The position numbers and the translations under genes are program-made. A model generated the notes under the pieces. The model had not been told where the DNA came from and ran no database searches. It worked only from the letters and a program-made list of their open reading frames with translations. Of a DNA stretch of 33,108 bases, positions 8,709 to 16,625 are shown piece by piece. Position 1 is the stretch's first letter. Each line of letters begins with the position of its first letter. The stretch is from a virus, in IMG/VR virus record IMGVR_UViG_3300017782_003779, positions 1 through 33,108 of that record. One strand, 5' to 3'.

Positions 8709-9552
8709 AGGTGCATTAATCTTTGCACGTAACAATGCACAGATTGATTACATAAAACAAGCTCACTATTCAGCTAAAAGAATAAGAAAATATTTAGATA
8801 TACCAACTAGCATAGTTACGGATAGTGTAGATTACCTAAAGGAAACGTACAAGGACTATGAAGAAGTTTTTGATAAAGTCATTGAAGTGCCTTTCACAAA
8901 CAATTCGACTACTAAAAGATATTTTGATGGGTCGGGAGTAGCAAAGCACTTACAATTTAAGAATGACCTACGCACACAGTCATATGAACTAACACCATAT
9001 GACGAAACAATACTACTAGACAGTGATTATATTATAGCAAATAGCTTATTTAAAAATTGCTTTGAACAAGATCACAATTTTCTAATATTTAAAAATGCAA
9101 AAGACCTAACAGCCTGGAGAGATACTGCTGAGTTTGAAAAGATTAGTGATAGTAGCATAGACTTTTATTGGGCTACTGTTATATTCTTTAGAAAGTCAGA
9201 AGAGAACAAGGTATTCTTTGAACTAACAAAGCACATACAAGAAAACTGGGACCACTATAACAGCATCTTTCAAGTAAACAGAGGTCTTTTCCGTAACGAC
9301 CATGTGTTTAGTGTAGCAATACACATAATGAATGGTTACCAAGAAGGAGACTTTGCACATAAGTTACCAGGTACAAAGTATTACACAGCAGATAGAGATA
9401 TTTTGTGGGAACTTGACCAGGATAATTTTTTATTCTTACTAGAAAAAGAGAATCACCTAGGAGAATATACACCATTGCGTATCAAAGGCAGTAACATTCA
9501 CGTTATGAACAAGTTTAGCCTTAACAGAATTATAGATAGAGGAGTAGTGTAA
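8692..9552 (+). CDS. GT-A glycosyltransferase-like protein (286 aa)
   Basis: A 286-residue cytoplasmic protein laid out like a GT-A glycosyltransferase. An N-terminal strand and turn (GALIFARNNAQIDYIKQA) start the nucleotide-binding half. A hydrophobic strand ending in the metal-binding-type motif LLDSDYII (D110-S111-D112) follows YDETI. A later region, FYWATVIFFRK, resembles the acceptor side of GT8-like enzymes. It would use a nucleotide sugar, but donor and acceptor are unknown. It overlaps the previous gene by 17 bases and kdsA by 1 base (TAATG), which ties it to Kdo or related sugar metabolism. The related GT-A gene at 10506 has the same general order of motifs. Function is inferred from fold-type motifs only. 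Confidence 0.55.
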   Translation: MTKKTKGALIFARNNAQIDYIKQAHYSAKRIRKYLDIPTSIVTDSVDYLKETYKDYEEVFDKVIEVPFTNNSTTKRYFDGSGVAKHLQFKNDLRTQSYELTPYDETILLDSDYIIANSLFKNCFEQDHNFLIFKNAKDLTAWRDTAEFEKISDSSIDFYWATVIFFRKSEENKVFFELTKHIQENWDHYNSIFQVNRGLFRNDHVFSVAIHIMNGYQEGDFAHKLPGTKYYTADRDILWELDQDNFLFLLEKENHLGEYTPLRIKGSNIHVMNKFSLNRIIDRGVV

Positions 9553-10325
9553 TGAGAATAATTGCAGGTCCTTGTCAACATGAAACACTTACTGACAGTT
9601 TGATGATTGCAAAAGAATGTAAACGTGTATGTGATAAACACGAGATAGAATATTACTTCAAAGCAAGTTTTGACAAAGCAAATAGGACTTCAGCTGATGG
9701 TACAAGGGGTGTTGGCCTTGCAACTACCATGGAAGACTTTATAGTTCTTAAAAATGACCTTGGTATAAAAACTTTAACTGACGTGCATACCCAAAACGAA
9801 GTATTAAAAATTGCGGCATACTACAACGAAGCTGTAGACGTTTTACAAATACCTGCTTTCTTGTGTAGGCAAACAGATTTAATCAAGGCGGCTTGTAAAA
9901 CAGGAAAGATTGTTAACATCAAGAAAGGACAATTCCTAGCACCATGGGATGTCAAGGGCATATTAAGTAAAACAAACGGTGCAAACGAAGTATGGATAAC
10001 TGAAAGAGGAACTAGTTTTGGTTATAATACATTAGTGTCTGACTTTACAGGACTACAATATATGTTAGATAATTTTGATGTACCAATAGTATATGATGTT
10101 ACGCACTCTGTTCAAAAGCCAGGAGGCAAAGGAGACAGTAGTGGGGGTAACAGAGCATACGTTCCAGGTTTATCAAGAGCCGGAGCGGCATTAGGAATAG
10201 ATAGTTTCTTTATGGAGGTTCATAATGATCCAGACAATGCACCTAGTGACGGACCTAACATGGTTAGGATTGAAGACTTTGAAAAAATTATAGGCGACAT
10301 TGTAAAAATAAGAGGAGTACTGTAA
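9552..10325 (+). CDS. kdsA: 3-deoxy-8-phosphooctulonate synthase (Kdo-8-P synthase)
   Basis: This enzyme condenses phosphoenolpyruvate with arabinose 5-phosphate to make Kdo 8-phosphate, the first committed step toward the Kdo sugar of Gram-negative LPS. The 257-residue protein carries the family signatures: AGPC at 5-8, KASFDKANR at 37-45, TDVH at 76-79, QIPAFLCRQTDL at 99-110, INIKK-like VNIKK at 121-125, and DVTHSVQ at 182-188. The four metal ligands of the metal-dependent class appear present: Cys8, His185, Glu222 and Asp233. E. coli KdsA has Asn at the Cys position and needs no metal. Length is slightly below the usual 270-285. It overlaps its neighbours by one base on each side and lies between two GT-A-like genes, which supports a surface-sugar role. 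Identification is strong. Confidence 0.93.
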   Translation: MRIIAGPCQHETLTDSLMIAKECKRVCDKHEIEYYFKASFDKANRTSADGTRGVGLATTMEDFIVLKNDLGIKTLTDVHTQNEVLKIAAYYNEAVDVLQIPAFLCRQTDLIKAACKTGKIVNIKKGQFLAPWDVKGILSKTNGANEVWITERGTSFGYNTLVSDFTGLQYMLDNFDVPIVYDVTHSVQKPGGKGDSSGGNRAYVPGLSRAGAALGIDSFFMEVHNDPDNAPSDGPNMVRIEDFEKIIGDIVKIRGVL

Positions 10326-10513
10326 TGGAATTCATTTGGCATATACTACTTACTGTATGTTTAGGTAGTGATTGCAAAACACAAGACGTACAGTGGTTCA
10401 AAGATGAAAAAGAATGTAATACAATGCTTATATTATACAAAGAAATACCACAAGATGGTGAATGGGACACAGTAGAATATGTGTGTAAACCAGTAGGGAG
10501 CAAAAGTGCCTAG
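10325..10513 (+). CDS. Small Cys-containing phage protein (62 aa)
   Basis: A 62-residue protein whose N terminus (MEFIWHILLTVCLG) is a short hydrophobic segment, possibly a weak signal peptide or membrane anchor. It has four cysteines, at 12, 17, 31 and 53, and a Trp/Glu/Asp-rich remainder. Similar small proteins with this N terminus and cysteine spacing occur in marine phages as hypotheticals, from memory. It overlaps kdsA by one base (TAATG) and the following GT-A-like gene by 8 bases, so it belongs to the same transcript. Disulfide formation outside the cytoplasm is possible. No function can be assigned. Confidence 0.55.
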   Translation: MEFIWHILLTVCLGSDCKTQDVQWFKDEKECNTMLILYKEIPQDGEWDTVEYVCKPVGSKSA

Positions 10514-11348
10514 TAAAGGATTCGTATTAATAGCACAAAACAGCGAATACGATTACGTACAGCAGGCGTGTGTGTTAGCTATGAGTATTAAAGCTACTAA
10601 TGACGCCAACATTTGTTTAATAACCAACGATAAAGTGCCATCTAGGTATGAAAAATTGTTTGATGTTATCAAACCCATACCTTGGTTAGATGATGCAAAG
10701 GACAATGATTGGAAGGTAGACAACCGTTGGAAGTTATACCATGCAAGTCCTTATGATAGAACTATTGTGTTGGATACCGATATGTTAGTATTGCAGAACA
10801 TAGACACATGGTGGAAGTTTTTAGAAAACTATGAAGTGTTCTATACCTCAAATGTTTATACATATAGAGGTGAAAAGGTAATAGACAACCATTATAGAAA
10901 AACATACAAAGCAAATAACCTTCCTAATGTATATGCAGGATTCCATTACTTTAAAAAATGTAATTTTGCAAAAGAATTTTATACGTTGCTAGAAATTGTA
11001 ATGAATAACTGGCAGATGTTTTACGGAAAGTATGCAAAGGAACAATATCAAAAGTTTTTAAGTGTGGATACAAGCACAGCTATAGTAACAAAGATACTAG
11101 ACTGTGAAGATAAGATTACAAATAAACGTGTTAAGTTTCCTACGTTTACACACATGAAGCCACACATACAAGGTTGGAGAAACGGTAGTGCTACTTGGCG
11201 TAGCAGAGTAGGATCATATCTTACAGATGACCTAACACTAAAGATAGGTAATCATTTACAATCAGGAATCTTTCATTACACAGAAAAAGAGTTCTTAACC
11301 GAAGAGAAAATTAAAAAATATGAAAACTATATTACAAAGAACTATTAA
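10506..11348 (+). CDS. GT-A (GT8-like) glycosyltransferase (280 aa)
   Basis: A 280-residue protein with a GTG start that overlaps the preceding small gene by 8 bases. The GT8-like order is visible: GFVLIAQNSEYDYVQQA near the N terminus, NICLITND (35-42), then RWKLYHASPYDRTIVLDTD with the DxD metal site at D90-T91-D92. A PNVYAGFHYFKK region and a His/Lys-rich C-terminal part follow. Such enzymes transfer a sugar from a nucleotide donor in the presence of Mn2+ or Mg2+. It lies just downstream of kdsA and overlaps hemE by 29 bases, an unusually long overlap. The glycosyltransferase fold is likely; the sugar and acceptor are unknown. Confidence 0.6.
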   Translation: MPSKGFVLIAQNSEYDYVQQACVLAMSIKATNDANICLITNDKVPSRYEKLFDVIKPIPWLDDAKDNDWKVDNRWKLYHASPYDRTIVLDTDMLVLQNIDTWWKFLENYEVFYTSNVYTYRGEKVIDNHYRKTYKANNLPNVYAGFHYFKKCNFAKEFYTLLEIVMNNWQMFYGKYAKEQYQKFLSVDTSTAIVTKILDCEDKITNKRVKFPTFTHMKPHIQGWRNGSATWRSRVGSYLTDDLTLKIGNHLQSGIFHYTEKEFLTEEKIKKYENYITKNY

Positions 11349-12261
11349 AGATAAGGAAACAAACTTATACCCTGTGTGGTTAATGCGTCAGGCTGGAAGA
11401 TATATGCCTGAGTACATGGCAATCAAAGAAGCTAGTAACGGATTCTTGGATATGGCACTTACACCAAGCAAGGCAACAGAGATAACAATGCAACCCATCA
11501 AAGCATTTGATATGGATGCGGCAATAATTTTTTCTGACATACTTGTTATTCCTTATGCACTCGGACAAGAACTAGATTATAATCCTGCACCAAAGCTAGG
11601 ACCTTATAATGAAGATATGCTAAACACGGATAGGTTTCTTTTTATAGAAAGATGTCAACCTGTGTATGATGCAATCAAACAAACTAGGCAAGAACTAGAT
11701 AGTAACAAGAGCTTGATAGGATTTGTTGGAGCACCTTATACACTTTGTAAGTATATGTGTGGTAACAAAGATCAAAAAGTTATAGAAGGATTAGTTCCTT
11801 ACATAATTGAACACCTAGTACACCAAATAGAAGCAGGGTGCGACACAGTACAGATATTTGATAGTTGGGCAGGAGATCTAACAGAACAAGAACTAGATAA
11901 ACTATGTTATTCTCCAACAGCAAAAATAGTAGAAGCTATAAGAAAGATATACCCTGAAGTTAGCATAATTGCTTTTCCAAGGCTGATAGGTAAAAATATA
12001 AATGACTTTGCAAAAATAGTAAATCCTGACTGCATCAATTTAAGTGATGACATACCTGTAGAAGAAGTATCTACTAACGTTGTTTTACAAGGAGGCATAC
12101 CCATTAGTGAATTACTTGCTGATGCTAATCCTACATCAATGTTAGAAAAAATGAAAGACAAACCTTACATAGTTAATCTAGCACACGGAGTTAACAAAGA
12201 AACTCCTGTAGAAAATGTTAGAAACTTTGTACAAACTGTAAAGGACTTTAGATGCAACTAG
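11320..12261 (+). CDS. hemE: Uroporphyrinogen III decarboxylase
   Basis: HemE removes four carboxyl groups from the acetate side chains of uroporphyrinogen III to make coproporphyrinogen III in the heme and tetrapyrrole pathway; it is a cytosolic, cofactor-free enzyme. The 313-residue protein shows the first family signature (PVWLMRQAGRYMPEY, 18-32) with both arginines, the catalytic Asp73 in FSDI, the GAPYTL loop at 137-142, the QIFDSWAG motif at 178-185, and the late His289 in LAHG. It is shorter than most HemE proteins (about 340-355). The usual QGNLDP segment reads QGGIPI at about 257-262, which may affect substrate contacts. Its start lies 29 bases inside the upstream GT-A gene. Phage-borne hemE is unusual. 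Confidence 0.92.
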   Translation: MKTILQRTIKDKETNLYPVWLMRQAGRYMPEYMAIKEASNGFLDMALTPSKATEITMQPIKAFDMDAAIIFSDILVIPYALGQELDYNPAPKLGPYNEDMLNTDRFLFIERCQPVYDAIKQTRQELDSNKSLIGFVGAPYTLCKYMCGNKDQKVIEGLVPYIIEHLVHQIEAGCDTVQIFDSWAGDLTEQELDKLCYSPTAKIVEAIRKIYPEVSIIAFPRLIGKNINDFAKIVNPDCINLSDDIPVEEVSTNVVLQGGIPISELLADANPTSMLEKMKDKPYIVNLAHGVNKETPVENVRNFVQTVKDFRCN

Positions 12262-12839
12262 GTATTACAGTAGTCAATGAACGTTATGCAGTATTTGATC
12301 CTACAACAGGAGAACTACTGTCATTGCCAAACATCAAACCCACTGAAGGAAGTTTTATTCCTGTAGCAGACGAGGAAGTAAAGGGTATAATCGAAGGCAG
12401 AGAAAGTATGCACTTCTATTATGTACACTATATTAAAAGAGCTAATACATACGAACTAAGGCAACGTAGCAATCATGACATAGACAGTTACTTTGTTGAC
12501 GACTTAATATACGAGTTACCAACAACAGGAAACAATGCGGATATAACAGTTACTAAAAATGTAAAAGATACCTGCTGGAAGATAACAATAGGTGGCGATT
12601 TAGAAATGAACATTTTAGCACAAAAAATTAGCTTGACAAATGGACATTTATCATTTAGTATAACCAAGAAAGACGATCCAAACATTCTTTATAAAACACT
12701 ACAATTTACGTTTGACAAACTTATAGGTGGAAAATACATTGTTTTACCATTTAGCGAACAATTTGAGTTTGACAACAAGCCGATTTCAGTGTATACTATA
12801 AAGAAGTTCGACAGTTACAAATATGAGGTTATAGAATGA
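12252..12839 (+). CDS. Conserved phage protein of unknown function (195 aa)
   Basis: A 195-residue protein starting at an ATG 10 bases inside hemE and overlapping the next gene by 4 bases (ATGA). The sequence is beta-rich with alternating hydrophobic residues. It begins MQLGITVVNERYAVFDPTTG, has an aromatic middle (MHFYYVHYIKR) and a C-terminal half with SLTNGHLSFSITKK and IVLPFSEQFEF. There is no signal peptide, transmembrane helix or recognisable catalytic motif. It might be a beta-sandwich structural or binding protein. The position in the overlapping gene series suggests expression with hemE and the nuclease-like gene, but I have no functional clue. Confidence 0.5.
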   Translation: MQLGITVVNERYAVFDPTTGELLSLPNIKPTEGSFIPVADEEVKGIIEGRESMHFYYVHYIKRANTYELRQRSNHDIDSYFVDDLIYELPTTGNNADITVTKNVKDTCWKITIGGDLEMNILAQKISLTNGHLSFSITKKDDPNILYKTLQFTFDKLIGGKYIVLPFSEQFEFDNKPISVYTIKKFDSYKYEVIE

Positions 12840-13477
12840 AGTCAAAAATATTAGCAGAAAACATTGTAAAAGGTTCTGGTGGGCATGGTCTTAAACAGGA
12901 TCAGCTTGTAAAGATATTTGATAAAATAGATAACTTGGAAGACTTTGCATACACTATGAAAAAGGTGTTAGAGCATGGTGGAAAAGAATATCTTACAACA
13001 CAATCTTACAAACTAGGTATGCCAAAGTTTGACAAGTTTACAACATGGCATCATATTGATGAGAAGTATGACGCTAGTTGGGGGTTTGATAAAAAAGATG
13101 CCGGCTGTTATATGTATGGAATGTTTAAGGATTCAGCTCCCGAAGTAGCAGACATTTTACAACCAGGTGTAATATACATTGGCGAAAGCAGAGCAACAAC
13201 TAGAAACTGTATGCTAGGTAGACGCACAGATTTTAAAGGTACAGTACGTAACGATAGGTTATCACCATATGGTTGTGGTACTGCATTTAAGGAAAAGATA
13301 GGTAAGGAATACATTGATAACGTATATCAAGCATACTTGCCAATGCACAACAGTCTTGTAAAAGAAGCTGAAATGCAGATGCTAATTAACTATTATAGAT
13401 ACTATGGTCGTATTCCTGCTTGTAATCCAGTGAGTGATTTGCGTAGGGTTGAACTAAGGATAAAGAATGAAAATTAA
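12836..13477 (+). CDS. Probable GIY-YIG-type nuclease-like protein (213 aa)
   Basis: The residues of a GIY-YIG domain can be traced in order: GCYMYG at 90-95 (the GIY strand), GVIYIGES at 111-118 (the YIG strand), Arg129-Arg130 in LGRRTDF, a candidate metal-binding Glu at 177 or 179 in VKEAEMQML, and an Asn at 197 in PACNP. GIY-YIG enzymes cut DNA in homing endonucleases, repair and phage competition. The N-terminal 80 residues are helical and unassigned, including a Gly-rich stretch (GSGGHGLK, 13-20) and a WHH motif at 71-73. It overlaps its neighbours by 4 and 11 bases. It could be a mobile endonuclease that settled in the cargo region or a modified nucleotide-processing enzyme. I rate the family as probable, not certain. 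Confidence 0.5.
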   Translation: MKSKILAENIVKGSGGHGLKQDQLVKIFDKIDNLEDFAYTMKKVLEHGGKEYLTTQSYKLGMPKFDKFTTWHHIDEKYDASWGFDKKDAGCYMYGMFKDSAPEVADILQPGVIYIGESRATTRNCMLGRRTDFKGTVRNDRLSPYGCGTAFKEKIGKEYIDNVYQAYLPMHNSLVKEAEMQMLINYYRYYGRIPACNPVSDLRRVELRIKNEN

Positions 13478-14348
13478 TATTGCTGAACAAGATATCATAT
13501 TCTTAAGTTATGATGAACCTAATGCAGAAAAAAATTATGTTGATCTGTGTAAGAAGGTGCCCTGGGCAAAACGTGTACACGGTGTAGACGGTTCAGATGC
13601 GGCACACAAAGTCTGTGCAGAGCAATCAGAAACTAAACACTTTGTTACTGTAGACGGCGACACAATAATTGATCAAAAGTTTTTAGACGTAGTACTTGAT
13701 CTAGACGAACTAGGTGTAGATGATGACTATCAGTTTAGTTGGTGTGGTAACATTGACATCAACGGATTAAAATACGGCAACGGAAGTCTAAAGATGTGGA
13801 CTAAAGACTTTGTTAGAAATATGAAAACACACGAAAACACAGACGGGTCAGACGATACACAGATAGAGTTTTGTTACTTTCACAACTACTATCAGCTTAA
13901 TCAAAACTATTCAACAAGCATTATTAGTTCAACACCACATCAGGCTTGGAGAGCAGGTTTCAGAGAAGGTGTTAAGATGTCACTAAACAGAGGTGCAAAG
14001 GTACAGGATCTTGCAAACAATACTTGGTGGCAAAATTATCATAGATTACTTGTTTGGTTAAACGTTGGTGCAGATGTTGACAACGGACTATATGCTATCA
14101 TGGGTGCTAGAGATGGTTGTCAAAAGATATTAGCAACCGATTGGGATCATTCTGTAACAAGAGATTTTAAATGGCTTAATGAATATTGGAACGAGATTAA
14201 AGACTATCCTGTAGAACAAATGATTGCCGAGTATGGCGAAGTATTACAAGAGCAAGGATTACCTATAAGTAAAGTTGCACTAGATGAGGAGCAAAGTAAA
14301 TTCTTTAAAACTGTTTATGTAAACAGTGATAGAGTACTAGGTAGGTAA
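13467..14348 (+). CDS. GT-A-like protein, paralogue of the gene at 22012
   Basis: A 293-residue protein whose first ~70 residues look like a nucleotide-sugar binding half: DIIFLSYDEPNAEKNY, then KRVHGVDGSDAAHK, then FVTVDGDTIID with the DxD-type motif D63-G64-D65. The same series (SYxEP, KRVHGVxG, AHxxA, VDGD/IDGD) recurs in the shorter gene at 22012. The C-terminal half has WRAGFREGVKMSL, also matched in the paralogue (WKSAFRECVKLS), and a DWDHSVTRDFKWL region. This family is found in marine T4-like phages and is generally thought glycosyltransferase-like. It lies directly before a radical SAM gene, as does its paralogue, which suggests a linked function. Donor and acceptor are unknown. Confidence 0.55.
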   Translation: MKINIAEQDIIFLSYDEPNAEKNYVDLCKKVPWAKRVHGVDGSDAAHKVCAEQSETKHFVTVDGDTIIDQKFLDVVLDLDELGVDDDYQFSWCGNIDINGLKYGNGSLKMWTKDFVRNMKTHENTDGSDDTQIEFCYFHNYYQLNQNYSTSIISSTPHQAWRAGFREGVKMSLNRGAKVQDLANNTWWQNYHRLLVWLNVGADVDNGLYAIMGARDGCQKILATDWDHSVTRDFKWLNEYWNEIKDYPVEQMIAEYGEVLQEQGLPISKVALDEEQSKFFKTVYVNSDRVLGR

Positions 14349-15724
14349 TGAGCGAACTAGAAAAAATTAAAAAATTAATGCCTGTGATTGAGGAGCAAAC
14401 ATCTCCTACATTCTGCTTGGCCAAATGGCATCACACCACAATATATCTAGCAACAGGTGAAACGCATAGTTGTTATCACCCTGCTCCGCACCCTATACCA
14501 TTAGAAGAACTAAAAGATAATCCAAGTGCATTACATAACACCATAGAAAAGAAAGACCAACGTAAGAAAATGTTATGTGGCGAAAAGCCAGACGGTTGTA
14601 ATTACTGTTGGAAGATTGAAGCTATGGGTAAAGACTATGTAAGTGATAGACATATTAAAACAACAAGCATTTATAATGAAGAAAGATTAGCGGAAATAAA
14701 ACAAAAAGGGGCGGATTTTAATGTAAATCCGGAATATATTGAAATAAGTTTTAGTAATGAATGTAATTTTAAATGCGGATATTGTCACCCTAAAGCATCT
14801 AGCAGATACTATAATGAAATAAAACAACACGGACCATACAGTATGTCTACTTCACATAGACAAGATATTGATTGGTTTAAGATTTACAAGAAGGAAGAAG
14901 AGAATCCATACGTAGATGCATGGTGGAGATGGTGGCCTGAAGTAAGTAAGACACTAAACATATTGCGTATAACAGGTGGCGAACCTCTAATGCACAAGAG
15001 CTTATGGGAATTGTTTGATAAGCTAGAAGCAGATCCAAAACCACACATACAAATAGAAGTCAACAGTAACATGGGTGTTAAGCCCAAGCTAGTAGAAAAG
15101 TTAACTTCTACTGTTAAAAGATTAAAAGAAAAGAATTGTATTAAAAGTTTTAAACTGTATACAAGCATTGACACTTGGGGACCTAGGGCCGAATATGCTC
15201 GTACAGGACTAGATATAAAGTTATGGGAACAGAACTTAGATCACTATCTAAGTAACACAGGATGGCCTGTAACGTTTATGATTACATTTAATATATTTGG
15301 TGTAACTAGTTTTAATTTATTATTAGAAAAAATACTAGAATGGCGACACAAATATAATAGTGATGACAATGCCACACAATGGCAACGTGTTAGATTTGAT
15401 ACTCCGCATTTGAAAGAGCCAATCATATATGACATGAACATATTACCCAAGGAAGAATTTATGCCGTATATGGAAAGTCACTTAAAATATATGCACGACT
15501 ATCAAGATGATCAAGACAGAACAAAGTTTAGTTCATTAGAAGTAGAAAAATTTAGACGTGTGGTTGACTATATGCGTACAACAAACATTGAACCTGCTAA
15601 ATTAGATCAAGGACGTAGAGATTTTTATCGTTGGTTTACAGAGTTCGATAAACGTAGAGACTGTAACTTAACTGAAACGTTTCCTGAATTAAAAGGGTTC
15701 TATAATGAATGTTCTAAAACCTAA
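14348..15724 (+). CDS. Radical SAM protein with N-terminal SPASM/twitch-like Cys domain (458 aa)
   Basis: Radical SAM enzymes reductively cleave S-adenosylmethionine at a [4Fe-4S] cluster to make a radical that modifies a substrate. The cluster motif CNFKCGYC is at C139, C143 and C146, followed by the SAM-binding RITGGEPL at 207-214 and later NSNMG and TSIDTWGPRAEY strands. Ahead of the core lies a domain with cysteines at 23, 42, 77, 84 and 87 (including GCNYCW), resembling the auxiliary-cluster SPASM/twitch domain that normally follows the core. The C terminus ends in TFPELK, shared with the genes at 16625, 27840 and 32248. It abuts the GT-A-like gene (TAATG) and overlaps the SGNH gene by 20 bases. 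The substrate is unknown. Confidence 0.82.
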   Translation: MSELEKIKKLMPVIEEQTSPTFCLAKWHHTTIYLATGETHSCYHPAPHPIPLEELKDNPSALHNTIEKKDQRKKMLCGEKPDGCNYCWKIEAMGKDYVSDRHIKTTSIYNEERLAEIKQKGADFNVNPEYIEISFSNECNFKCGYCHPKASSRYYNEIKQHGPYSMSTSHRQDIDWFKIYKKEEENPYVDAWWRWWPEVSKTLNILRITGGEPLMHKSLWELFDKLEADPKPHIQIEVNSNMGVKPKLVEKLTSTVKRLKEKNCIKSFKLYTSIDTWGPRAEYARTGLDIKLWEQNLDHYLSNTGWPVTFMITFNIFGVTSFNLLLEKILEWRHKYNSDDNATQWQRVRFDTPHLKEPIIYDMNILPKEEFMPYMESHLKYMHDYQDDQDRTKFSSLEVEKFRRVVDYMRTTNIEPAKLDQGRRDFYRWFTEFDKRRDCNLTETFPELKGFYNECSKT

Positions 15725-16625
15725 GTACTACAAATACACACCTGGAGCAAATGATCAAGATAGGTTGTTTAAGGATTTACAAGAAGTATTAGTAAATGAC
15801 AACAATAAAAAGCCTCTGCATATTAATCAAAATGTAAAGAATACAGAGTTCTGGGTCAAACGTGGCAAGAGAGAATGCACACTAGTATTGGGTGAAAGCT
15901 GGACATATGGTGAAAGCCTTGAAGGCCGTGTACAATCAGCATTAATGAAATGGGACTTAGATACACAGATAAGATACTGTTGGGGTACACAGGTTGCTAC
16001 ACTACTGGACACAGATTACTATCAGTATGCTATACCAGGAAACAACAATTTTTATATCTTTGGCAACGTAGAAAGATTACTAAAATATCTATCACCTCAA
16101 TACGATAAAATATATTTGTTAGTACAAATGACAGAGCCAAGTAGAGAAGATATTGTTATCAACGAATTAGGTGATCATCCTATTGCTAGGTTATATGATA
16201 TAAATTATGTAAGTGGCATGAGTGTTAAAGACTGGTGTGTTGAAAACGAACACATTTTTTACACACAATTAAACGATACTATTGCAAAGTTTAATAACGT
16301 AAAAGCCACTGCCTGGAAAAACTTTTGTACGCAACAAAATGAAAACTATTGGGGATTTACTATGATTAAAGAAACATGGATGGAATTTAGTGCTAGGATG
16401 TCTGGCTTTAAATTACAAAGTCCTGATTTTTATGTTGCGGCTTGGTTAAAGAACTTTGTAAGTGATTATCCTGTAGTTCAAGAAAATAAATATTTCAATA
16501 AGCAATTAGACAAGATTGAAGCGTCAAATAACTTTTTAAAACAAAGCCAAGATCATTGTCCTCACCCTGTAGCGGCCGCACACAAGGTTTGGGGATATAA
16601 TGTCTATACACTGATGGACAAGTAA
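15705..16625 (+). CDS. SGNH/GDSL hydrolase-like protein (306 aa)
   Basis: The sequence carries SGNH-hydrolase blocks. Block I, LVLGESWTYGES, has the nucleophile at Ser65. Block II is AIPGNNNF around Gly112-Asn113. A C-terminal DHCPHP region (Asp283 with His287) comes close to the end. Such enzymes hydrolyse esters, and some remove or transfer acetyl groups on sugars or LPS. No signal peptide is seen, so it acts in the cytoplasm unless exported otherwise. Two more SGNH-like genes lie at 17784 (minus) and 21120, and all three adjoin GT-A or radical SAM genes. The usual DxxH is spaced DxxxH here, so activity is plausible but unproven. Confidence 0.6.
   Translation: MNVLKPKYYKYTPGANDQDRLFKDLQEVLVNDNNKKPLHINQNVKNTEFWVKRGKRECTLVLGESWTYGESLEGRVQSALMKWDLDTQIRYCWGTQVATLLDTDYYQYAIPGNNNFYIFGNVERLLKYLSPQYDKIYLLVQMTEPSREDIVINELGDHPIARLYDINYVSGMSVKDWCVENEHIFYTQLNDTIAKFNNVKATAWKNFCTQQNENYWGFTMIKETWMEFSARMSGFKLQSPDFYVAAWLKNFVSDYPVVQENKYFNKQLDKIEASNNFLKQSQDHCPHPVAAAHKVWGYNVYTLMDK

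Noticed and set aside
10325-10513. The 62-residue Cys-containing protein as a RiPP precursor peptide
   Set aside because: It is far from the radical SAM genes, lacks a leader/core pattern, and resembles conserved small phage proteins.
16485-16492. AATAAATA inside the SGNH gene as a promoter for the radical SAM gene at 16625
   Set aside because: It matches the octamer but is internal to a coding region, over 130 bases upstream, in AT-rich sequence where chance matches are expected.
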